From Mytilisepta virgata (taxonomy: Eukaryota > Mollusca > Bivalvia > Mytilida > Mytilidae): a stretch of DNA of 64,000 nucleotides. Positions 1-10,904 of this stretch are shown piece by piece. Below the pieces are notes generated by a model, which had not been told where the DNA came from, did no database searches, and saw nothing but the letters and a program-made list of their open reading frames with translations. The stretch lies in the NCBI GenBank assembly GCA_028015205.1, contig CM051511.1:35394001-35458000 (forward strand). Direction: 5' to 3'. The position numbers and the translations under genes were made by a program. The stretch's first letter is position 1; each line of letters begins with the position of its first letter.

Positions 1-602
1 TACAAGAGAGTCAAGATATTCTTTAGAAACTAAACACTGGTGGGATTAAATTTATAATGACCAAGGTAAATTGGTGACTGTACATATGTTTGTAAATGTG
101 AATTTAGAAAAAGTGCAAACCAAAAACAAAACTAAAATGTGAGATAAAAAAGGAAAGTTTATATGAAATGGTGAGATTGATTAAAAAATAAACCTTTTAG
201 ATATTGAATATCGGCAAAAGAATAAAGCAGTGGGAAACTAAAATCCAAATTCTATCAATCCCGTGAGAATGTAACAGTGCTAACAAACCCTAACGATATA
301 ATAAAAGAATAACAAAATGTATATCTAAAAGGGTACAACATCACCAAATGATAAAAACAAATAGTTATTTCGGATAACAGATATCCTTCATCAGTCTGAT
401 GGCAGACGTTGAGTACGAAATTGCGACTGCACAATGGTGACAACATTTAAAAGTAGAAAATTCAAGATTACAAAAAATGAAGAGCTAGGCAACAATCATA
501 TGTACAGAGATTAAATAAAGCAATTGGGTATAACGTTCCTGCAACTGTATGAATATTGTGCCCACAAGGGATGCGACGGGAAGCTGACTATGACGGACGA
601 GA

Positions 603-890
603 CTATGTTTTTTCATTGATCCCCTCTGGTGAGGCTGTCCAAAGTTTCCGAATCCAAAAACTTTCCCGAGCAAGTGTGTTTTCTCTCGACCAGTCCTCTT
701 TGTGGTCAATAATGGTGAGGGCCAGATTGTCAGGTCATCCTTACTGTGCCCAGGAGACCTCAAATGGCGACTCACAGGGATATCAGATTTGCACTTGTAG
801 TCACTGCGATGCCCATTCATGCATTTATTGACTGGCTGTTCAGTCTCGCCAACATACTGCATACCACATCGAGACTGGAGTAAGTGACGT
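603..890 (-). pseudogene. Penelope-like element GIY-YIG endonuclease end, frameshifted
   Basis: On the minus strand the sequence reads CGMQYVGETEQ, then NGHRSDYKCKSD and PVSRHLRSPGHSKDD. After a frame change it continues DNLALTIIDHKEDWSREN and ESFWIRKLWTASPEGINEKT before a TAG at 603-605. This is the pattern of the C-terminal GIY-YIG nuclease of Penelope-like retroelements: the QYVGET strand, the NxHR motif, the PVxxH and GH steps, and the late REsFWI helix. The break lies near 725, between SKD and DNLAL, so a simple ORF leaves the true frame there. No reverse transcriptase is attached upstream, so this is a 5'-truncated dead copy. A second copy is at 32443-32800. Confidence 0.72.
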
Positions 891-1062
891 TGCAAAATAT
901 AGTGTATACGGAATAACAAAACGCATAACAAGCTAAATAGAACACGGTACAAAAATGAAAATAATAGCATTTTGAGCTAAATCATAAACAGGGGTGGCGT
1001 CAGGTGTAACTGGGTTACACCCGAAGTTACATTAATATAGAAATTAAAAACATAATTCTTAC

Positions 1063-1106
1063 TTGCATTCATTTTCACCGACCGATTTAGTTCAGTTACA
1101 CAATCC
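1063..1106 (-). pseudogene. Relic first exon of the Draper/MEGF-like receptor family
   Basis: The minus strand reads GLCN, a stop, then TKSVGENEC and the bases AA before a GTAAGA donor. The ending matches first exons of genes A, B and F (CNGKNL..xxVC) and of gene C (ENEC plus AA, GTAAGT donor). A Gly codon has become TGA. No signal peptide is visible in frame upstream. The paralogous position at 32879-32922 keeps the Gly codon. Confidence 0.5.
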
Positions 1107-1567
1107 TGGGTAATCATGTAAAAACTGTACATTGTTTAAAGAGGGTGGAAATACCAATATTATATTTCAAACTATGATCAAAATAATTATTTCCTTATCT
1201 ATTGTTTATAGTTTCCAATCATTAATATTCAATAGAATTTATTTGATTCAAATATTGTTCATTAAATTCTTATCTTTAATGATACTTCAGCAGGTCAGTT
1301 AGTGTGGCTTATTGATATTTTCTGCACGATATGAGCTTTTGGGTTCATTACATAAAACCTTATAGCATTGAAGGTTTTTTTAATTATGCGCCAACATTCT
1401 GTCTACCTTTATCCGATATCCGTTTTATTTGTCAGAAGGGTAAGAGAAAACAAAACTTCAACAACAAACGAATACCTTTAATAATTGTATCTGCATTTTA
1501 TGCATCAAAATAATGGATTTTGAACATGAGAGGCCCATTAGATTACCAAATAACAATCGACCTGGTC

Positions 1568-1815
1568 ATTGATGTTGTCCCTTCCTCATACCGGATTTGA
1601 CATGGGCAGCATGGCGGGTATCCAGCAGGAAGCAGAGGCTGCTTACTTTTCCGAAGCACCGGAGTCATTTTTTGGTGGGGTCCATGTTGTTCATATGTTT
1701 TTAGTTTTTAAGTGTAGTGTTTGTATTGTTTTTTCATTGTCTTCGTTGTTCTCTGGTGTTCGTCAAGTATTTTCGATTTTCTCCTCTTTCCAATATTTCT
1801 TTGGTATTTCTTGAC
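1568..1815 (+). repeat. Dispersed repeat R1, copy 1
   Basis: The stretch holds 'cttcctcataccggatttga', 'catgggcagcatggcgggt' and 'tcttcgttgttctc' in fixed order. It recurs at 2600-2880 and 55510-55790, with a diverged reverse copy at 27600-27830 ('ggtgctccggaagggtaagc'). It looks like a non-coding interspersed repeat. Its ends are not defined here. Confidence 0.7.
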
Positions 1816-2328
1816 TTTACTTTTACCTGATTAAGCATGTTAAGTATCAAAACGTATCACAAAATATCGAAATAAATTTGATGCTCCATTTCATTGATCA
1901 AATAAATAATTGAAAACACTATTAAATTCATACGTACGCCTAGTTTAATAAAATGTGTAAGATAAATTTGTGTTTATACATGTACATTTACGGAGGACAA
2001 AACTTATGAATAAGTGATAAAATAATTTAATATAAAATATCGATAAAGCATTGGGAAACCGACATATCAATTCCAGGCAGACCCGTGAGAATGGAATACT
2101 GCAAACAAACCCAAGAAATATAGCAACGGAATAAAAAAAAAAGACAAAACAAACTAAACATAATTAGAATAAAACAGTACAGAATCGAAAATACTTAGCA
2201 ATTTGAGCTTAATTGAAAATAGACGTAACACATCAGGTGCAAAAGGGTAACATCATAAGTTATGTTCAATACAGAAAACAATTGTAAATGACTAGAGATT
2301 AAATAGAAGAAAATATAAGAATTCTTAT

Positions 2329-2425
2329 TTGCATACATTTTCACCGACAAATTTCATTCCGTTACAAAAGTCTGCGTGTAACAATAAATTAAAATGTAAG
2401 TGATATATACAAAAATATCGGCCAT
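2329..2425 (-). pseudogene. Broken signal-peptide exon of the receptor family
   Basis: An ATG at 2423-2425 opens MADIFVYITYILIYCYTQT, a signal-like hydrophobic stretch similar to gene B (MAVVSAYFTFILIYW). The family tail follows in another frame (CNGMKFVGENVC), so about one base has been lost between them. The donor site is also broken: the bases after TGCAA are ATAAGA instead of GTAAGA. No other exon of this copy is seen below it. Confidence 0.6.
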
Positions 2426-2599
2426 TTCTTTTTCATTCCTTAGATCTTGTAAATCCTTATATTTTCAATGAGAGCGGAAATAGTATATTTTATCATGTTG
2501 TATTGGCCGTATTCTGATGTGTTACGAAATGTTTTGCTTCCTTGTGACTTGGTTGACAGGTATGAAAAAACTTTTTCTCAAATGAAAATGGACCTGTTC

Positions 2600-2880
2600 C
2601 ATTGATTTTATCCCTTCCTCATACCGGATTTTACATGGGCAGCATGGCGGATGTCTTGCAGGAAGCAGAAACTTCTTACTCATCCGAAGCACCGGGTTTT
2701 TTGGTGGGGTCCATGTTGTTCATATATTTCTAGTTTTTAATTGTAATGTATATATTGTTTTGGTCTTGTCTTCGTTGTTCTCCGGAGTTTTTCAGTTTTT
2801 TGTTTTGTTTTGTTTTTTTTTTATTTTTCCCTCCTTCGAATATACCTTTGGTATTTCTCGACTTTACTTGTTAACTCTTG
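2600..2880 (+). repeat. Dispersed repeat R1, copy 2
   Basis: The same sequence order as 1568-1815 and 55510-55790 is seen: 'cccttcctcataccggattt', 'catgggcagcatggcgg', 'tttttggtggggtccatg'. Two copies in the same orientation lie within 1 kb. Confidence 0.7.
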
Positions 2881-3044
2881 CTTAATTTTAGCAATTGACA
2901 TTAAAGGTTACAAGACTAACCCAATTACAAAATCTATGCAAAATTAAGAAAACACAAAAAGCACAGTCCTTCACATATTATGTAATATAGAAACCATGGC
3001 ATCACCAGTAAAGGTTAAATAATTAATTAACCCACCAAACTCAC

Positions 3045-6000
3045 CACCGCCGTCAGGAGGGAAGTCTGCTTTTGTGAATCAGTTTCCCATACTTTACAGT
3101 ATAAGATAAAACACAGGAAATAAATATATCAATATGTTATTATCCAATACTTTTCTTTAATAATTGCATAAATATATAAAGAAACAACTATGAGTACCTC
3201 ACCTTTTGATATTTTTGCCTTGTCAATATATACATATTTCGTAGAAAGCATCGATTCTGTTGTTTCTGAAATTGTTGTTTAGGTATTGCAAGGTTATATA
3301 AAAAATTATTAGTATACGTTAACAATCAATTAAAGGATTATCTCCATATATAGACAGGATGGATTTAGTGATAATTTGCAAATGAATGAATGTGTTGAGT
3401 AAAAAATGTTCTCTCGTTACAAGCAGTTGCAGACAACGTTTGCTGGTGTACATGTAAGACACCCATGTCGAATATCCTTGTATTACATCATGTGACACAG
3501 AAGATCACGTCACTGTACATTTCGTCGAAGTCATAATGCCGAAACGTCAAGAGAAGATCATCTTTCCCGGATCTGGACAAAATATTTCAAAAAAGAAACT
3601 GCTTATAAATAGAAAACTACTACATTATTATCGATTAGAATTGAATTTCAAGCTTTATACTTTCAGTATAAAACCAAATTGCGTATGATCTTCCAATTAA
3701 AATGTTGGTTTATCTCTAGAATCCTTCGTTATGTAGGAAGATTTTTTTATGTCATGGCGAGCATTCTCACTTCCCTTTCATGTCTTTGATTTTTTTTTTT
3801 GGTCTGAAAGATGTAGAATAACGTGCTAAGAAAAGAATCATCCCTATTACATTGTCTTATGTAATATTTGGTTAGAAATATTTTAGATCTGTTTCTAATT
3901 TCTGAAAGCAGAATTGTATTTGAAAACATATTTAAAATAGTATTAGAATAACATAAAAAAAAGTCGATATGTTTTGCTGTTGTAATATATATGTTTCAAG
4001 AATTAATTTAATGAGACGAAATCTTTATCTTCCTCATGCATAGCTTTTGATCTCAAAACTTTTAATTCTAAGGTTTACATTAAAGGTCCGCTTCACAATC
4101 TATTTGCTATTGGCGTAGTTTTCCAAATTTGTACACTGAACTGTGATAATGAGAAATAATTGTTTTCGAAATTTAGTATTCATATCTGACTTATTGAATG
4201 TTTATAAGTATTTTTGCTTGAACATTGATAAGCTAAGGATACCATTTGAAAACTGCATGGATGTAAATTCAGGCTTTGTGTTTTGAACAGTGAATAGTAG
4301 GCATCCAATCTTGGCATCACATCTGAACTTATAAAAAACAATTTTCACTTGATATGAAATAAAATGGATTAATTGTTGGACTGTCAGTTGAGCTATACAT
4401 TCTCAAATCTCTTGGAACTCTTGTTTATATAAAAAATATTTTTTAATATGGCATATAACACAGTGGATCAAAAATGCAGTATGTTCTAATAAAAGTTACA
4501 TGAGATCCATGAGAGAAGCAATTTTTTACCCGAGAAATGATTTCTCTAATTGAAAGTGGCAATTTTAAATTTCCAGCAATTTCTATCGTAAAATATATGA
4601 ATATTAACAAATAGAAATTATGGCTTATTTTAAAGAAGTTGGGAGTTGTCTAACCGTGAAAATTGATAATACATGTTTTAGAAGCGGTTTTTGTCATTGG
4701 TTAATCATTTTGTACCATTTGTGGAGAATTTTCATGAAGGATATTCCTAATCAAAAAATCATTTTACTGTTACACGAAAGGTTTAAATACTTAGAGGAAA
4801 AATGTATTGAATTATAAAAATTAAGAAATAATCCATGGGGGTAAAGAGTTGTAGTCATTTACACATTATTTACTATATTATCAATAGATTTCTGACCTAT
4901 CAGTTTTTATTTTCAACATCGACAACCATAAACCGTGGCATTAACGACAAAATTGTTTGGATATTGAAAAAACAGTACGAAATGTACGAAATTCCAAAAC
5001 AAAAGGCATACCACAAAAAAACAAAAAACAAAAAATATCCCAAGATCAAATGAAGGACAAAATAAATCACCAACCTTTGATGGAGTTACAGTTACAACTC
5101 TTCTCGCACTTATTTCCATATGTTCCTAACGGACATGGATCACATCCTCCAAATACTACCGGTAAACCATACTTACATTCTACAACATTTAAATTGTTGT
5201 TTGCAATAAGTCTCTTCATTTTTTCGGTTTACTTTTGTGTTATATATTTGGTTTTTAAATCACTATTGGAGAGATACAGTTTGTTGGAGTCTAGAGATTA
5301 ATGCATTACATTGATATTGCTTCTACTATGCAGTTATCCACAAAATTATCCATAGGTATAAGAAACAAAAAGACGGCCAGTGATGTATATAAAAATTTGG
5401 AATTACCTAAGCATTTACCATTTTTTTCGTAGTATCCGTAACAAGAGTGATTACTGGTGGACTCAGCATTTTCCCTGTAAATAATAATTAAGGCATGTGA
5501 ATATTGTTTGTATATCGGTGGGGTGTTTTCTTGTCTTAAATGAGTCGATTGGTAGGATTTTTCCTTTGGCGGTTATTTTTTATTTAAGAATTATGTCTGA
5601 CGACGCAGATCGCAGTCAAAAATGGCCCTTTCGTAAATTTTATATTAAACACTTTTTACTAAACAAGGTGGATGCCACGTTCATTTTGCTTTCTGTTGGT
5701 GTGCAACTGAAATCCAGGCGAACAAAACACGTTTCTGGGAGCCGTTGTAGTGTGATATTTAATGGCAGTCATTTCTAAAATATTATGTTTATATATTCCG
5801 AAATATTAGCAAGATTTATTCTTGTAAGTTATACCCATGGGGGTTCAACAATTTAACATAGAATGAACAATAACAAACAAATATAGACAGATACAGGAAT
5901 AAATAAATAATTAGTCCTCGTGTGTGACAAAAATAGCCGATGTTATACTAAATTCCTGCTTTTTCATATATTTTCTGTTGGCTCAAATAGATAAAGGCTA

Positions 6001-7010
6001 TAATCGAAAAAAAAATTAAACAGACTAAACTGTACAAACTGGTTGTCTGACATTCACATGAACGTATCATTGTCATTGTATTAAACCACAAATCTACATT
6101 TTGCCCTATTGCCCTATTATGCATATGATACCGTCATACTTCGACTGTTTTTGTCCAGTCAATTGGCTTCTATTGAATATGCTTCAAAAATATTTCTTTG
6201 TTTAAATCTTATCTTAGTAGGGAAGAAATTGATAATAAATAAAACAAAATTATGTGAGAACATCAGTTGAAGCCTTTTTATATTCTAGTTATCATACCAC
6301 ATCTATTATTTTACCAATTCAAGTTAATAAGTATTAAATATTCAACTTTGAACGTTTAGAAAATTCTTATTTTATATTCATTCATGAACGCGTTTAATTA
6401 ACTCTATTCCAGAGTTGTTTTTGCAAGTACAGAAAATATTAGTTTTCAAAACTTAAAAAACTTACCACGATAATATATACTTAATGCATAATTATTAAAT
6501 ACCGATTTCAAATCTAAAAATAAATACAATACAGGGATCCTTACTTGCATACATCTGGACCAGTCAAGTTTTTCCCATTGCACGTGAAAAGCCAATAAAT
6601 GAGAATTAAGGTAAAATATGCAGATACAACAGCCATTTTTGTACTAAAAAGATCTCCTAAAAATGGCAAATAATATATCATTTGAACTATACGGAAATAA
6701 TGATACTATTTGGCAATATTTCAAATTTTGTTGACCTGATTTACGTACAAACTTTGTCGTTAACGCTCTGTAGATGTCGGTACCCATCTTGGTTGGCATG
6801 TAGGGTTACTGTAGAAATTTGAAATAGATTCAACTCAATTCAACTCAACCTTTGAATTTATTTCCAAAGAACCTGAACTTCTCTATCATTTTGCAATTTA
6901 TTCATTTTGCTTATATATAGAATGGTCCTACAATATATTTAGTTGCACAATAAGGATTTAGAATATCGATTTTTAAACCTGGGGCTCACTCAGGGCAAAT
7001 TTCAAAAATT
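3045..7010. repeat. Segmental duplication block 2, copy A (carries gene A)
   Basis: The block starts at 'gccgtcaggagggaagtctg' and runs to about 'actcagggcaaatttcaaaa'. It matches 37370-43130 in the same orientation, covering all five surviving exons of gene A, its introns and the region around its first exon. Copy B is longer because of insertions at 39240-39780, 40216-40900 and 41001-41375. Between exons the block contains only AT-rich intron sequence. Confidence 0.85.
3203..6636 (-). pseudogene. Gene A: Draper/MEGF10-like EGF receptor, broken and lacking the membrane exon
   Basis: Five exons were found with GT-AG borders: 6545-6636 (signal peptide MAVVSAYFTLILIYW, then CNGKNLTGPDVC), 5407-5474 (SCYGYYEKNGKC), 5075-5179 (EGF-like, FGGCDPCPLGTYGNKC), 4243-4322 (CDAKIGC) and 3203-3265 (stalk, STKYVYIDKAK). 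Exons 1, 2, 4 and 5 keep the phases of gene B. Exon 3 is 105 bases instead of 106: one base is missing near its 3' end, so the reading frame is lost on entering exon 4. The first cysteine of the CC pair in exon 2 is serine. No transmembrane exon lies below 3203, where copy B would have it. Family members are signal-peptide, EGF-like, single-pass proteins related to phagocytic receptors. This copy probably makes no normal protein. Confidence 0.75.
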
Positions 7011-7019
7011 GTAATGTCC

Positions 7020-7960
7020 ACCATATGACCAAGTCTGAAGCATCACCTTACTAGGCAAAAAGGTAAGAATCATTCAACAAAGCTATTTAGCTTTATAATT
7101 CGTCAGTGTCCGTTTGGCTTTTTTTACTTGCTTTTTGATATTTTTTACCATTGCCTTCATGCTTTTGAACTGTATTGTTCTGATAAAATATATACCACAT
7201 ATATATGATTCAAATTTGGAATCTTATTGTTTTACAAAAATTATACCCAACTGTTATGTAAAGAATTCTTTTAAAAAATATATAATGTTTGCAACGGTAA
7301 TACAAAAGACAAATAAGCCAATCATGACCGATAAATGTTACACAAAACTGTTTATCAAAGCTAAACCGATTTCCAAGTAAACGTTCCAATACCTTTATAC
7401 TTGTTTTTGTTGGGTTAACTTTTCTATCCGCCAAGGGCGACATTCTGTTTGGGGGGGGGGGGGTATATACATGTAGGAAGTACTAGAAACTACTTCGTCC
7501 GTCTGTATGCAAGATTTGTCAGACTCGCAATTTTTAAAAAAATTATCTGGTTCTTGGTGCTTTTTGCCACTACCAAAGGGTATGTAACGAATAAAGGAAA
7601 AGTAAACAAATAAACTTATATACACCATATTAAGATAAAATTCCAATCCAATAGCAGTTTAATGATTTGTGATGTGTGGGTGTGTCTCAAATAATGTTTA
7701 ATCGTCCACACGCAACGCCATGGCACAAATAACAACATATCCAACTAAACCCATACAGTCGTTTCCTGATCTCATTTTTCATACCTTTAAATGCAAATAA
7801 AGTTTGGGGAGTATATAGAAATCACAAAGCAATCGAAGATGTACATGAAACAAATAATCAATCAAAACAAAACATCTTACAAAAGATTATTCCTGTTGTG
7901 CATTAATTTCATTCGTCATATGGTCTTTACCTATTAATGTTATTTGTCATATATATTTTT
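7020..7960. other. Spacer without recognisable gene
   Basis: This is AT-rich sequence between duplication blocks 2 and 3. It contains a run of G at about 7451-7463 followed by 'tatatac'. Short ORFs on both strands show no family motif, and none has splice-site or composition support. Confidence 0.4.
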
Positions 7961-7965
7961 CCACT

Positions 7966-8942
7966 CTTTGTGGACACAGAATTTAATATTCCCGGAATAG
8001 TCATTACTTTTGAAGCAAATTGGGGGTTTTTTTTAAATACGTATAGATGCTTCGAATTCTTCAGTTTATAAAATTTGGAATTTTGTTATCTTTCACATTC
8101 AAAGTTTATCTTCCTTTGATATAGACTATCCTTATAACCCGTTTGGTTAAATTACACGCAATATTTCGGAAAAGTTTAAGTGTCTGATTTTATTTCCTCA
8201 ATAATAAGATCGTCCTGAACTGCTAGGAGGTAAGTGCTTAGTATTTTCGAAATCTGATTAAAAGTGAACCTTACATACCGTATTTATCTAGCAATACTCC
8301 TGTATTTTATCGACGTTTATTTGCGTTTCCTATTTATATGATTGAGCCAAGGGTATCTGTAATCTTTTTTTTTAGAAATCAGACAGAACCCTTGACAAAA
8401 AAAAACTAAATACGGTTACAACTGGTTAATGCAAAGCATCATTACAGCTGAATAGTAAGTGTAGCAGTAACAATCAGGCGGTTCGAATGGTTATATCAAA
8501 AGGTTGAAGAGCAAATTCGAAAAATGCCAAAACCATCTAAGGGCAGAGCTATGTATGAGGGAGATTCTCCTTAGTTTTTTACAAATTTTACAGTTTTGTA
8601 ACAGTGAATTTAAAGTATCAATCCGGGCTAGTATCTAAATACTAGCAACTGATCTATAGACACGCTCGGATATTTGGAGTCCTCCAGCATCAAAGTCGAC
8701 TCAGTCATTAAAGCAGTTTAACTTCTTTTCCCTGGTATTTATCTACCCTGTTTAATATAAACTACAACTTGAGTGATACTCTCCGCTTGCAATACTATGA
8801 ATGTTCAAACTTTGGAGTACTGATATATTAGCAAATTACCTGTGTATTGTTTAAACCCAATACTGTTTCAGAGTATAAGTTGAATTATCTCCCCTTCCAA
8901 ATTTAGGACAGCAACCATAGTGTACTACAGCCGTGTAAAGTG
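7966..8942. repeat. Segmental duplication block 3, copy A, with membrane-exon deletion scar
   Basis: The block matches 34665-35437 and then 36694-36891. In copy B these two parts are separated by about 1.26 kb carrying the transmembrane/tail exon of gene B. Here the sequence passes straight from 'atctaccctgttt' to 'aatataaactacaac' near 8751. The block lies downstream (minus strand) of the gene F stalk exon at 10692-10754. That is where the membrane exon of gene F should be. Confidence 0.75.
8586..8690 (-). repeat. Short tRNA-like repeat inside block 3
   Basis: On the minus strand this reads 'gtgtctatagatcagttgct' followed by 'agtatttagatactagc'. It resembles a tRNA A box (TAGCTCAGTTG in the other copies) closely followed by a B-box-like TTCGATACT. 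The unit recurs at 35270-35375 as part of block 3, and separately at 32527-32636 inside a GIY-YIG relic. The separate copy shows that it has moved on its own. A SINE fragment is plausible but the spacing is too short for an intact tRNA. Confidence 0.35.
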
Positions 8943-9239
8943 TAATAAAAATCCAAGAAAAGAAAGACTTGAATATTTCTTTCATTTGCGTTATATCGAT
9001 TTTATTGCAATATTACTGTTTTATAATATTTCTAGATTTATTTACCGTACTTATACTGTTACATGTTTATATATTTCACATGAAATAGGCCAATAACAAA
9101 TGTCTAGTGACGATGCCCACAGATTATCTATGACCGAGCTGGAGACTATGCCACAACTTGTCTATGGCTCGAGTTTTTTTGTTTTGCTCTTAAAACCAGT
9201 TCGTTGTTTTAAGTAATATATCCTATATTTATTTGATTA

Positions 9240-9680
9240 TTTATTGACCTTGACCTCATCGTCGTGGTCAAGCGGTTTACATCAAGTTTTGGTAATTAGG
9301 TATATTTTTTTCTGCAATTTACAAAGTGTATATTAGAGTCTGACTTTTCTCACCCGACCTCGAACTCAATTTTACGGTTAAGTGGTTTAAATCTTGTTTT
9401 ATGACTAGTTCCGTTTCTCAGTAACTTTAACTGATAGTTCAATTATATGTGGTGTCTAATTTCTATGCATGCACTTAGTCTCATTTTCTCTGCCAAGAGA
9501 TTCATGTTAAGTTTTCATGATGAGGCCTGTTTCTCAGCAAGTGATAGGTCAACTTGCAAGGTGCACATAGGCATCTGACCAATGTCACCTGAGCTTAAAT
9601 TCGATTTCATTATCAAGTGATGCACGTCCGGTTTTCATTATTTAGACCCGGTTCTCAGTAACTGTAATACCTCAACTGTA
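9240..9680. repeat. Degenerate tandem repeat, about 110 bp unit
   Basis: Four imperfect units begin near 9246, 9354, 9477 and 9590. Each has a 'gacctc' start, a 'ggttaagtggttta'-like middle and a 'tttctcagtaact' end. The units are diverged, so the array is old. No ORF runs through it. Confidence 0.55.
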
Positions 9681-10176
9681 CTTGTTCTTTATATATTTAT
9701 TCAATTTACCAATAACACCCAATCTATACCTAATTTTTCAATTATCTTAAAGAATATAAATATCCAATACAACATTCATTAAGCATGTGAGATATTTTTA
9801 TGTCAGCTTATGTGTTATGCAGAGTGTGACCTGACGTCCCTAAGCCAAAGACAAGACGACAAGAGGTGATTTTACGTCAAAGAAATCTCAAATGGGGTGT
9901 TACTTCTACCACTGATGTCACTCGAGGTATGGATGAAAAAAAAAACTAAGTATGTTGCGAAACAGCTCATGCGACAATAGATAACAAGAAAAATAAATGG
10001 AAATGGTGAGCTGTCAAAAGGGGCATAAAACGACTAAAATGTATGAAATACACAAGTCGGACAAAACCAAATTTAAAATCGTAAAAAACAACAACAATCA
10101 AACTAACAAGTTACAAATACCGAACGTTTCGACCAATATGGTCTTTTTCACGAGCATGTAGAAAATAAAAATAAAA

Positions 10177-10275
10177 AGGTGTTGACTCTTTGAAACCAAG
10201 AGCAAAATAAAAAGATGTGGACTCTTTGAAACCAAGAGCAAAATAAAAAGGTGTGGACTTTTTGAAACCCAGAGC
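10177..10275. repeat. Short tandem repeat, 38 bp unit
   Basis: Two full units and part of a third of 'gtggactctttgaaaccaag' followed by 'agcaaaataaaaag' occur in a row. Because 38 is not a multiple of three, the unit shifts frame. The repeated peptide seen in short minus-strand ORFs here is therefore a by-product of the repeat. Confidence 0.8.
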
Positions 10276-10691
10276 AAGACTTGTGTGTGATAAAGGATAC
10301 GCATGTGATGAAGGGTGCTCGATAAAGGTGAATGAAACACCAAATGGTGTATGAATATTCAAAATTACTGTATTTTGTTTAAAAAAACAAAATAGATATG
10401 TAGTAAACTGCTCAATTTTGGGGCACCAAAGAGTATTTCTGTCAGTTCTACCACTTTCCTTAGGTTTATCATATATCCTTTTGTCCCTGCCTTTTCCTCC
10501 ATTATTTATTTAAATCTTTTGTATAATATTGTTTCGAATTTCACGTTTGTGATGTGATTCACTGCTGATGAGATACAATTTTGTGAAATATGCATGTTTA
10601 CTGCACACTTCCACATATAATATCAAGTTCAGTCGCCTTTGCTTTTATAAAGTAATTATATGTACCGGTTGACAAATAGTAATTAACTTAC

Positions 10692-10754
10692 CTTTGGGGC
10701 TTTCATTTTTGCGAATATATACATTTGTAGTAGTAAGAATCATCTGCTTTGTTT
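10692..10754 (-). CDS. Gene F stalk exon (receptor family)
   Basis: This 63-base exon has acceptor TTTCAG and donor GTAAGT, enters and leaves in phase 1, and reads ETKQMILTTTNVYIRKNE then SPK. The stalk exons of genes A and B are also 63 bases with the same phases and a central VYI (STKYVYIDK). The matching length, phase, motif and splice sites make it a family exon. It is predicted to be a short extracellular stalk before the membrane. The next exon is missing from 7966-8942. It belongs with the exons at 15836-15869 and 23063-23160 by strand and order; that link is an inference. Confidence 0.65.
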
Positions 10755-10839
10755 CTGAAACCATATGAAGTCAAGTTAAATTATGTATAAAGTGTGACAC
10801 AATTCATTAAATATCTTGTATCACATGTTGTATAATTAC

Positions 10840-10900
10840 CAGCAAGAAGAGCACTATAAGGGGCTGGTGTAGCAAGTGAAGATACCAAAATGTAAAAATT
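10840..10900 (-). other. Possible small exon upstream of the gene F stalk
   Basis: An ATG-initiated stretch reads MNFYILVSSLATPAPYSALL then A, and ends in phase 1 at a GTAATT donor. That phase fits the stalk exon 90 bases downstream. It looks like a signal peptide or a threonine/proline stalk. A phase match has a one-in-three chance of arising at random, so support is weak. Confidence 0.25.
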
Positions 10901-10904
10901 CATG

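Larger units (their letters stand above)
1..1500. repeat. Segmental duplication block 1, copy A
   Basis: This stretch matches 31995-33185 in the same orientation. Shared stretches run from the opening 'gagtcaagatattct' through the GIY-YIG relic, the relic first exon and the 'atccgatatccgttttattt' segment near 1415. The copies differ by substitutions and by short indels, the largest being sequence at 1000-1250 absent from the other copy. Apart from the two relics listed separately, I see no gene in it. Confidence 0.8.

Noticed and set aside
485..970. 161-codon minus-strand ORF taken as one protein
   Set aside because: Only its central part is coding-like (Penelope GIY-YIG). The true frame changes near 725, and the ends are frame-shifted or flank sequence.
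5497..5778. 93-codon plus-strand ORF in copy A of block 2
   Set aside because: It is antisense in the intron between exons 1 and 2 of gene A, and it is not conserved as an open frame in copy B (41720-41960).
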